In this document: positions 34,801 through 46,800 of the stretch, one piece after another
How positions within the stretch are numbered: the stretch's first letter is position 1
Layout: each line of letters starts with the position of its first letter
Assembly (NCBI GenBank): GCA_030847615.1
Contig: JAUMIR010000002.1
Span: forward strand, 198,693,809 to 198,757,808
Direction of reading: 5' to 3'
DNA: 64,000 nt
From: Gambelia wislizenii
Lineage: Eukaryota > Chordata > Lepidosauria > Squamata > Crotaphytidae
Made by a program: the position numbers and the translations under genes
Notes under the pieces: model-generated
What the model was told of the DNA's origin: nothing
Databases searched by the model: none
Seen by the model: the letters and a program-made list of their open reading frames with translations, nothing else

Positions 34801-37800
34801 CCTCTCCAGACTATCACACATGAGGTAGGGGACAGGTTCTAGTTCATAGACTAGTTATAGTCTATAGAAAACATGAGTAGTCTGCTTTCTAATTTCATTG
34901 TACTGGTGTATTTATTTATAGTTCATTGATGTATTACATATCCCATTTTCCCTATTTTACTGTTATAAGATGAGGTTATTTTAGGTGAGACTCATCCACC
35001 TTAACTGGGTAGTCACACTTTCTGGATAGGTTACAGTTCCATAACTCAAATTTGGGGAAAGAAGAGCCAACCTTGAGAAAATGCATGCCACAGTCTGCAA
35101 CTTTTATTGCCCCATGGAAACAAAGGCAGCTTGTTTTAGATGTCATGAAAGGGCAGTAAATTGTTCATTATTTAATGTATTATTGCGGAGAGGGGTTAGT
35201 GTCAAGGAAGGGAAAAGGTGCCAAAATAACTTGGCTGGCCTTAGGAACTATGCACCTTGACAGGAGGGAAAGGGCACAGTTGCCATTTGTTATTCTGCCT
35301 CAGCTAACAAAATGTTTTGGAGCCAAACATATCCTTTGAAATTTCCTGTTATGCCACATTTAACAGCTTTCCTGGCCAAAGTTGCTAACACCTTTCTTGC
35401 AAAATTTTATGTCTTTAACAAGACAGTCATGAGACAGAAGAATGATACTTTCACCATCATTTCATTGCCATTTTTAAAAAATCCCGAGGGGTTGTCTAGA
35501 TGATGAAAATACTCCTCGTAGAATTCACAGGGAATACCTTTTGTCCCAATGAGATCTGACAGGATTCATGGTATTCGGAAGGAGGGCAGCCAAAAACTTC
35601 ATATATTGCAGGGGACGCCATCACAGATTTTCACGAAGCTTTAAAAATAATGCACATTCTCAGTGAGGGCAGAAGTGGACAGTGCGTTGGTTGGACGTAT
35701 GGGCAGGGGACGGGCTTGTAAGGAAATGGCCGGAAGCACCATTTTCACATCTTGTATTATCGAGTATGCACTTTTTTGCTGTGCTGAGGTGACCAAAGAG
35801 TTTTTTATAAGCAGATTGCACTTGCAAACCTTTGATTTACAAACACACACACACACACACACACACTGTGCAGCAGCAACATGTGGAGAATTATAACACA
35901 CGTGCTCTTGACCACCATCTTGATTTGCCGGCATAGCTGCTCATGCACTTGAAACACAGATAGCTTTGCACAAAACAGACTTTGCTAAGACTGTGGAGAC
36001 AAATTAGTGCTGCTCTGAACTTGCGAGAATGTGCCTCAATCTGTATTATATTTCTCATCTAGACAAGCCCCTACTCACCCCTGACCTGGTTTGTCTGTTC
36101 TAGGGTTTTGCTCACTATTATCCATTTCCCTGAGGGATAGATCTTAGTCTCCATCTGTCTCTGAACATGGAGCAACAATCTTATGGAGACAGAACCTAGA
36201 CTTACATCCAGTTGCTAGCCCCAACTAAAGAAGATCCAATGAATCAATGGGATATACCTAAGTGCTGACTTACCATTTTGCCTACTCTAGTTGGCACTAG
36301 CCAATATGGCTTAAGCCCTAAAGTCCACTTCATATAAGTAGCAAGCAACCAAAATGGCTGATTGGTCACATGATCATTGTTGTGGTGTCAAGATGCTCAA
36401 GCCTGTTTTAACCACTAAAACCGGGCTGCTCTTATTCAGAGCATTGTTAAAATCCAAGGGAAGGACAACTCATACAACTAGATGGTGCCCCATCTATGCA
36501 GATGTGTTATCAGCAACAAAAGCAAAGGGATCTCAGATTGGCAGTGACTTATTTGCCTTGCCCCTGCATGATTCATATTATTACTTTTACATTTGTGGAG
36601 CAAAATCTAGCAGAAAGACGTTTCATGAGAGAAGGCAAAGTACACAAATATCACCTCTTTAGAATGAACAAAGAAGGAAGTAGGCCTGTGGTCTTATAAT
36701 GTGTTGTAGAATAAGGACTTTTTCAAACAGTTGAAAAAATCCCAAGGAGGTTGGGAGAAGAATGGGGCTGCTGCACTTACACAGACCCATCTTCCTCCCG
36801 ACCTCCTCCTGACATTCCCCTGTGCTGCTGGCGCCGCTTTTTACTGACCGAGGTTTTCCCTCAATAAAAAGAGGCTCCAGCAGGATGGGGGAAGGTCGGG
36901 AGAAGGTTGGGAGGAGGAAGGAGGAGAACAGGGCTGTCTGAAACGGAGCTGTGTAAGTGTATCAGCCCCGTCCATTTCCCAACCTCCTCAGGGTTTTTTT
37001 CAACCATTTGAAAAAGTCCTAAGACCACCCAGCAAGATGGAATAAAGCAGGTGCTCTCCCAAAGGTCTCAGCCTCACCAGAAATGGTTCCTCAGATAACT
37101 TCATCAGAAGCACATTAAACACTGTCTCCTCCATGCCTTCCTGTTGGATGGTTTCAAGCTTTACAGTGGCCAACAGTTTTGCAGAGTCAGCACGGTACTG
37201 GGTGGAAACAGGTAGTGAGAGAACATGAACTATTAAGCTGGTGACAAACATTTAGCTTCAACATTCCTTTTCCTCATTAAGCCTGACTGTATCAAGTAGT
37301 CCTGCCTTCAACTTCACAGTCCTGCCTTTCTTATACAGTCGTCCCTCCACATTTGCAGGGGTTAGGGACTTGAGACCCCCATGAATGTGGAAAAACCGCA
37401 AATAAAAAATGCTGCTCCCACGACCCCCCCAGCGGGAGGGAGGCGGCGGGAGGGTGTCTGGCCAGCCTGGCCGGCCTCTCCATGGCCTTCCTGAGGGGAC
37501 TCCGGGCCTTAGAAGCCCCAGAGCCCCCTTAGGAAGGCCAGGGAGGGCAGCGGGTGGGCGGGAGGCTGCCCTGCTTCTCCACAGCCTTCCTGAGGGGACT
37601 CCGGGGCTTTGAAGCCCTGGAGCCCATTTAGGAAGGCTGGGGAAGGCAGCGGGTGGGAGGGAGGGAGGCTGCCCTGCCTTTCCGTGGTCTTCCTGAGTGG
37701 ACTCCGGGGCTTTGAAGCCCCAGAGCCCACTTAAGGAAGGCCAGGGAAGGCAGCTGGTGGGCGGGCGGAAGGCTGGCCTGTCTCTCCACGGCCTTCCTGA

Positions 37801-40800
37801 GGGAACTCTGGGCCTTAGAAGCCTTGGAGCCCCCTCAGGAAGGCCGGGGAAGGCAGTGGGAGGGAGGGAGGCTGTCCACCCCCTCCGGCCTTCCTGAGTG
37901 GATTCCGGGGCTTTGAAGCCCCGGAGCCGCCTCTCGAAGGCCGGGGAAGGCTCAGGCAGGAGATTGCCCCACCTCTCGCCAGCCTTCTCGAAGGGGCTTG
38001 GGGCTAAACCACGAATAATCAAAACCGCAAGTGTGAAAGCCACGAATGTGGAGGGGCAACTGTACAGTTGTCCCTCCATATCCATGGATTTGGTATCCAC
38101 GGATTTAAGTATTCATGGCTTGAAAATATTCTTTAAAAAAATAATAATCCAAAAAGCAAACCTTGATTTTGCCATCTTATATAAGGGACACTGTTTTGCT
38201 ATGCCATTGCATATAATGGGACTTGAGTATTCACGGATTTGGGTATCCACGGGTGGCTGTGGAACCAAACCCCAGCGAATATGAAGGGACAACTGTACTA
38301 TCTTCCACCACCACCACCACACCCTCCAACTGTTCCAGTTTGGCAGGAACAGTTCCAATTAAAGTCCACTTCATACAAGTAGCAAGCAACCAAAATGGCT
38401 GATTCACCACATGATCATTGTTCTGGTGTCAAGATGCTCAAGCATGTTTTAACCACTAAAACAGGGCTGCTCTTACACAGAGGATTGTTAAAATCCAAGT
38501 GAAGGACCACTCATCCCACTTTCTCTGTCATCCCACTTTTCAGCTGCTTTTAAAATGCTCCAGTTACTCTCTGCTCCTGCCACTTTCCCCTTTTGTCCTC
38601 ACCTTAGTTCAGTTGCTGCAAACTGAGTTCAAAGTACAAAAGGTTGAATTAATTAATTCAACAGGGGAGAAGTGATGGAATCTTCTCCTTCCCAGAAGGC
38701 TCAGGCAAAAGCAAACAGCTGCAGCCTCCCCTAGCTTGTGTGTTCTTCCTCATTTATAACTTTTGCCATGCAACCCTGATGTTGCTTGACCACAGTTTTC
38801 AGGTGTGAAATGTTAGAGAGTAAGCGCCACTACCACCACATAAGCTGTGTCAAATTCTTAATCTGTAGAACTGTTAGCTTTTTGAATGAGAACTCCCAGA
38901 ATAACCTAGCTGGGTCAGAATACCCAACAGGCTGTCTGAGGCATTCTTTGAGTCCTCATCTAAAAAAGAAAAATGCAAGCAATCTTTTCAAGCTCTGGTC
39001 CATGACAACCCAAATCAATCTTATACAGGAGTACTTATCTGTGGGAAATGTCCAGCAATAGACAGTCCATGTAAATAGACACAACCCAGGCAAGCCCATG
39101 CTTATGCATATCTTTCAAGTATTTCTTTCATGGTTTTCCCATTTCATAACAAAAATACATTAAGGAAGAACAGGTACAACAGCTTCACTTCATGGTCTCT
39201 ATCTGCGGATACCCAATTCCCTTTGCTGGTTGTTGTTGTTTTTAAGTTCTTGTTCTTTGAGCTCCAGAAGGAGCACCAGCCTAAATGAAGACTGGGAATG
39301 GAAAATATACATCTAGGACTTTATCAGATGCAGCAAATAAGGTATCATAATGACACCTAATTAATGCGAAAGGGCACACATATCAGATGATGCCATCCTT
39401 GCACGATTTTGTATTGTCAAAAAGCCATTCTATTTTATTGATGGGCCAAGTTGCCCATAGAGCTATTGCCAGTATTGCTGGCATTTGAAACCTTGTTGCT
39501 CACGTGAATACAGCATCAATGGGCAGAACACTTCTGGGTGAGATCACGGAAAGCAGGTAGGAGATGCTTTTTTAATGAACCTTCCCAGTTCACTTTTAAG
39601 TTTTAAAGTGTGTTTCTGTGCTTATGTGTATGTTTTCTGTCTTTGTTTTGCTGTATTTTTTAAATTTACCGTGCTCGTGTCTTCTCATGATAATTGGTGA
39701 GAGCACAAGTGTGGAAGTAAATGGAGCTCCATTTGTGCTCTGTTTATGCTGGGACTGCCTTTTTAAAGCTACCAAAAGTAGGTCTGATAGAAAGGGTTCT
39801 TTTGTCAGCAGAAAAACGCTGCAAAATGTGGTGGGAAAGGAACGTTAATGGGGGGTCGTCTGATAAAGTCCCTAGTGTCTCTGACAAAATGAATTTAAAC
39901 TCTCACTCCTTAACAGTGGTAACTGAGGTTGTGTACTTCCAATGGGAATTAACAGCAGCAGCAGCAGCAAGGTTACTATTATAAATAGATCAGTGGAAGT
40001 GGGGCAAAGAGGCAAAAGGACTTGGTCTAAAGCAGGAGCGGGCAGCTGCCAGAGACTAGGGGACCACATTGCTGTCCATAACTTTGGAGGGGCACACATC
40101 CCTGCAAAAACAAAACAGAACAACAAAAGGCCAATGCGATTTTGGGCTGTATCAATAGAAGTATAGTGTCCAGATCAAGGGAAGTAATAGTGCCGCTCTA
40201 TTCTGCCTTGGTCAGGCCTCACTTAGAATACTGTGTCCAGTTCTGGGCACCACAGTTCAAAAAGGATATTGACAGATTGGAGCATGTGCAGAGAAAGGCA
40301 ACTAAAATGTTGAAAGGTCTGGAAACCATGCCTTATGAGGAGAGACTTAGGGAGCTGGATATGTTTAGCCTGGAAAAAAGATGGTTAAGAGGTGATATGA
40401 TAGCCCTGTTTAAGTATTTGAAGGGATGTCACACTGAGGATGGAGCAGGCTTGTTTTCTGCTGCTCCAGAGACTGGAACAGGGAGCAATGGATGCAAGCT
40501 CCAGGAACAGAGATTCCACCTCAACATTAGGAGGAACTTTTTGACAGTAAGAGCTGTTCAGCAGTGGAACAAACTCCCTCAGAGCGTGGTGGGGTCTCCT
40601 TCCTTGGAGGTCTTTAAACAGAGGCTGGATGGCCATCTGTCGGGGATGCTTTGATCAAGATTTCCTGCGTGGCAGGGGGTTGGACTGGATGGCCCCTATG
40701 GTCTCTTCCAACTCTGCAATTCTATGATTCTATGAAAAATATTTTTATCCCCCAAAACCCCCAAAATGTTCTCTAGGCGGTGAGGCATTTTCACCACATT

Positions 40801-43800
40801 TTTGGCCAAAGAGACTTTTTTTTCCTGTACAACAGGCTCAAAAGTCACTTCCTGTTCATTTCCTTTAAGTGGGGGGGGTCTCTTTGGCCAAAAATGACCT
40901 AGGGCAGTAGTTCTTAATATATATATATTTTAAATGAGGGACCCATTTTAAATGTCTTTTTTTTGCTGAGGACCCTCAAGCCTTAACTCAAGATTTAAAA
41001 CAACAACAACAAACCATTAACAATTACACCATCCATTAACCCAACCCTCAGAGTTTCCAGAGGGGGAGGGAAAAATTTTCTCCTGCTTCTTCCTGCCAGT
41101 TTGCAGCTGGAGTGGACTGAACAGCAATGCACATGCCTAGCCAGCCAGCCTACCTTTGCCTTGGCTCTTGTCATGTGGCCACTCCACAGCAGGGAGGAAG
41201 TGGGCTGAGCAGCCTCCAAGCCTTCATGGACCCCTCATGAGGACATTGTGTCCCCCTGGAGGTTTGTGGACCACAGATTAAGAACCACTACCGTAGGGGT
41301 CATAAATATAGTGAAAGTGCCCTCACAGAGGGCATTTGGGGGAATGTTGGGACAAGTTTGTTTTGACCAAGCCACACTTCGCCTACCCCTTGTCTAAAGT
41401 CATCTGGGAATGAGCATCCTCTTTTCTCCCAACCTATGAAATATGTTGAAGCCCCCTCCCCCCCAAGTCCACATGTATAGCACCTTAATGATTAATCTGA
41501 TTATGGAGAAAGTGAATTTTAGTGGACAAATGTTTGTGCCTTTATACATGTGTTACTCTTTATATTGCTGTAAAGAAGACGCTGTTGTTTTTTTCTCCCA
41601 GCCAAAGCATTCCCTGATATTCCAGTCAATAAAGTTGTTAATTATGAAACTCCTGTACTGGGTTCCTTTCCAAACCTATGCCAAAGTTTGGGTATCATTT
41701 TGCAGCACAAGCTTTGCATTTTGCAGCACCTCTACAACTTAGTAATGGACACATCAAGCTGTAGTTCCAAGTTAACACCACAAAATCTAAACACTGGCTG
41801 GGTCACTTCAAACCAGTGTCAATATTTTGCAGTGGTTTAGCAGCATAAACTCCACAGTTATGCAGTGTCCCCAGAAATAAGTAACTGGCCTTTCCTGAAC
41901 AGAGCTCTACTGGGTTTGCTCTGTAAAATGGTTGCAAAATTTTGGCACAGGTTGGGTTTGGGGGCATGAATTAGGAATGCAGATCTACCGGTATTTTGTT
42001 CTTCTACTAGAACTCTGAGATGTACTAACTAGAGTCTGGTACAAAGGACATGCACCAAGATTTCTTTCATCTGAGACAATTATAGCACTATGGTTCCACT
42101 TTAACTATTGCCTTGGGGGCTTACTGCACTCTGAAGAAAAGTAGCAGGGCAGCTGGAAGGTTCCCCTTTCCATGCTGCCTTACCATATGACGTCATTGTT
42201 CTTCCAGTGTTCTTTCGTTCTGGTCCTATGGGAGACCAAGGTAAAACTGTGGCTTTTTGCTAACAGGCTTTTCTGGTTAGCAAAAAGACATGGGTGCTGC
42301 TTACATGGCAAAATAAATCCTCAAAGAATGCAACAAGAAGCCTGATAGTTCCCATGCATTTCGAAGCCACAGCGCCCTTTACAGAAGGAGGGGGAGCGAA
42401 AAACCCATAAGACACACAGTATCAGCTTTCGCTAGTTTCCCTGACTTTTTTGATAAAGTTTGCAAAAATGCGCACAATTGGTCGTGTGAACTTACCATTC
42501 ACAAATGTCTGTGTGAACTTGCAGCGACCTTTTTGAATTAGCGTGAGCAGAGCTGAATCCTGATTGGTTGGAGTGACCATTGTGCCTTCTCCGAATAGAT
42601 GGAGGGGTTGGAGAGGGAAATCCACCAAGCCTGCCATTTGCCCCTTCTTCTGCTTGCAGCCCACTTTGGGAAATCTGCTCTGAGCCCTTCCTGTCTATTT
42701 CAAAGGAAGGCTTTGGGGGCAGGGAAGATGATTGGGAATGGGGCTAACCCCCACTTGGGTGGTGTGTGTGTGTGTGTGTGTGTGTAGGCGCGTGCGTGCT
42801 GCAACCGATCGTTCCATCATGCTTTTGTTTGTTTGTGCTTCCTTTAACTCCTTTGTCTTTATTCAAGGCTTTTGGGGCAGGGAAGACAATTGGGAATGGG
42901 GATAGCCTTTGCTTGGGTGGTGTGTGTGTGTGTGTGTGTGTGTGTGCATGCATGCGTGCATGCTGCAACTGATCGCTCCGTGCTTTTGTTTGTTTGTGCT
43001 TCCCTTCACTCCTTTGTCTTTATTCAAGGCTTTCGGGGCAGGGAAGACGATCGGGAACTTGACAGATCGCTCTGTTGTTCTTTTGTTTGTGCTTTTCTTC
43101 CCTCTCATTATTTATGGTCTATGACCCCCTCCTTGCTCCCTCCCCACCTCCTGCCTGGCTTTAATCATCTGGAGGCCATGCCCTCCCAACCTTGGCCTGT
43201 GCAAACTAATGAAAACCGAAACTTGCCGCATCTTTCAAATAAGCAAGAATTCGTGTGAATTATGCACACCTGATGCAAAAGAAAGGTAATCTGGAATTTC
43301 ATGAACTTTATCCTGTCATAGAACTGGCACCATGGTTTTACCTCAGTCTCCCATGGAACCAGAACAAAAGAACAATGATGTTGTACAGTGAGGCAGCACA
43401 GAAGATGGAACCTTCCTGCTGCACTGCTGCTTTTCTTGGAGTGTGGTAAGCCCCTTGGTTCCATCTTTTGAAATCCTGAAATTTGCGGTTTAGAGAGGGG
43501 GGCTTTTAGAATTCTCAGCCAGAGAGCTCTAGTGCCTCACCAAACTACAAATCCCAGAATTCCACAGATGCCACCATGGTGGTTAATGTGGAATCAAAGT
43601 GCTATAATTGTGTGGTGTGTGTGAGAGAATCAAAGTGAGCATTAAAGAACAGGGTGCCTCTGAGCTCAAGAATTTGGAACCAGAATTGGACTGGGCTCTG
43701 TTTTTTCACACAAACATCCCTGCCTAGTTCCCTCAACCTTTCATTATTTCAACAGTATATTTTGGGAGAAAGGCAGAGTTATTCTGTTATTACAGTGGGC

Positions 43801-46800
43801 CCTTGGTATCTGCTAGGGTTTGGTTCCAGGACCACCTGTGGATACCAAAATCCGCAGATGCTCAAGTTCCATTATATACAGTGGCCTAGTAAAATTATAA
43901 AAAATGCCTTATAAAAAATGGCAAAATGAAGGTTTGTGTTTTGGAATTGTTTTTGTTGTTGAATATTTTCAAGCTATGGATGGTTGAATCCGTGGATGCT
44001 GAATCCATGGATACGGAGGGCCAACTGTATTATTGTTAAACTGAGAAGCCAAAACACTTGCCAATCAACTACAGATCACTCAGAGATCCAGCAGTTGATC
44101 GTGATTAGCTTCTGCCCATTCCTTCTGTAGATTATCAGTAGGATCTAAGTACATTCCACATCTTTTTCAACTTTTTTGTTATGCTCAAAATTTCCAGAAA
44201 TCAGCAAGGAAAACAAATCTGGGAATAAGCCCTGAAGCCTGTATGCTAATAGCAGCCTGACTACACATGATTTTATTAAATTCAACACCTTGTGGGATTT
44301 TGTGCTATGTTTTGTTAGGCAGGGAGAGGAGGTCCAAAACATACTGTACACACTCCTCTCCTATACTGTGACCATGACAAAGATCCCCCCGCTGCCTGCT
44401 TGAATTAGAAAACAGAAAAAAGCTTCCATTCCGCTGAACTGAATTGAACATTTTTGAGCAAATGCAGATAGAGTCACTCAGCAAAACAACTAAGCAAACA
44501 GAGCAACAGCAAATAGGGTCTGACATTTGATCAAAGAGCTTAAGCATCTAATTCAGTTACTTAAAAATAGAAGGAAATTTCTAAATGTGGATCTGTGGAC
44601 ACGCGAAGAGAGAAATATTGCCAAGAATGCAAATCAGGCTTCATAAGCCTTAGAACAGGTTCCATAAAGCTCCACAGAACAAAATCTACCGTACTTACTT
44701 TGTACACAGGGGAATGTTGGAGCTGATCTAGAAGGCTCTGGATTATCTCAGCATCCATTATTTCCATGTGCATTATGAGCATGGCCAAGGCCTGCAAAAG
44801 GAAGATATGGATGAAGGGAGTTCAAATTCACTAGGGAGAAGGGTGTACGTGGACAGTTTACGTGTCATTCTCAGAAGACCCAGGTAGATCAATGACATTA
44901 ACACAGCTTAGAAGTAACTGATTAGACATGAGTTCCCTTGTTCAATAATGAAGGTATAGAATAACTATATAGTTGTCCTTCCATATCCATGGATTTGGTA
45001 TCCACTGATTTAAGTATTCATGGCTTGAAAATATGATTTAAAAAATAATAATCCAAAAAGCAAACCTTGATTTTGCCATCTTATATAAGGGACACCATTT
45101 TGCTATGCCATTGCATATAATGGGACTTGAGTATTCATGGATTTTGGTATCCACGGGGGGTGCTGGAACCAAACCCCAGTGAATATGAAGGGACAACTGT
45201 ACTACATTATGGTGGTAATTTAATGAGAAGTAAAGTAAGTTCAATCCTTTCACTGTGCAACACTAATATTTAGTTACTTTTATAGTTACAGGATTGGGGC
45301 CTCGCTCAGTGGTGGAGAAGAAATATCACACCGTTCAAATGCTGGCTGGGAATGCACCCTGTGTTGTAGTTGTTAAGCTGTTCGTGAGGTAGATGCAAGG
45401 GGAGTGTGTTTTCTGCCGCAGGCCAGCATCTTGCAGGGTTAATAATTGTGACAACTTAAGATACTTATTTCTGTTAGTTTGTTTTGAGAAACAGGAAAAC
45501 AATTCCAATATTATTATTTTTGTGTGGCAGATCTCTCCCTTCTCATCAGGATGCTGTGATCACTAAGAGTCAACATGGATTTCTGAAAAATAAGTCATGC
45601 TGGACTGATCTGATCTCTTTTTTTTACAGAGGACATTATCAGACGCAGCAAAAATCACAGGATTACGATGTCAGGGTAGTGCAAATGGGCCCTACTATCA
45701 CATGATGTCATCAACTTCGTGTTCTTACTCCATGCTCCAGCCACAAAAAAGGCATTATTTCCAATTCACAGGACAAGCCATCAATAGATCATCAATAATA
45801 CTTTTTTCACGGTATTGACTGTGTGTGAAACTACATCCCATTGTAATCGTGAGATTACAGTGTGAATGGGTGATCCTCAGCAAGAAAACATCTAGGTGAG
45901 AATGCCAAAATAAAGCATAGGATGCTCTTTTCATGAACTGTCCCCTTTAGTTTGCACGTGCTTAGGTTTATTTCAGTGGTTGTGGGTTCATTTACTTTGT
46001 CAATTAAGGTTGTTGGGTTTTTTTTAGTTTTAAGCATTGGATGATGGAATAGAGGGCATGCTTATCAAATTTGCCAATGACAACAAATTAGGAGGGGTAG
46101 TTAATACCCTAGAGGACAGGATAAAAGAGCTGTGCCAAAACTAACAAAATGAATTTCAACAGGGAGAAATGTAAAGTATGGTACTACAATTAGGCGGAAA
46201 AAATAAAATGCAGAGATATAGAATGGGTGACACCTGGCTTGACAACAGGATGTAAAAGGGGTCTGGGGGATTGTCTAAACAGTGAAAATATTTCTCATTG
46301 AATTCAAGGAGAAGCCTACCTGTCTTAATGGGAATCTGCATCATTATGCCATATTCGGAAGGAAGGGGTCCCGAAATGGCCAAAACTCCAAGGGAAAAGT
46401 CTTTGCAGCTTTTCCCTGAGTTTTTTTGAAAAACAGCATTCCCCCTTGTTAGGACAGTGATTCGATAGGAATCGCTGTCCAAGAGTACAGGAAGTGTGAT
46501 CCTGATTGGCTGGACAAGCAACGAGGTCAGGGCCTGCTGACAAGGCAAGCGCCCACAGCTGCCATTTTTTCGCCTTTAGCAAATGATCAGGGATTGCCAC
46601 CAATGGGACAGGGAAGGGAGGAGGGCTGCCTTGTCCTCTTCTCCCTTCCTCACACCCCCCCATGCTGCTGTCATCGCCGCCTCCGGGACTGGGAAGGGAG
46701 GAGGGCTCTTTCGTCTTTGTCTTCCTTCCCTGTCCCCCCAAGCCACTGTAATCATTGCCACTGGGGTGAGAATGGAAGGAGGGCTCTGTCATCCTCTTCT

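Noticed and set aside
35841..35867. CA repeat as part of a CRISPR-like array
   Set aside because: It is a simple dinucleotide microsatellite without spacers, in a vertebrate genome.
37258..38100. 280-codon open frame on the minus strand, Pro/Gly-rich
   Set aside because: It lies mostly within the GC-rich minisatellite of a Tigger-like element, and both strands are open in several frames. This is a compositional effect.
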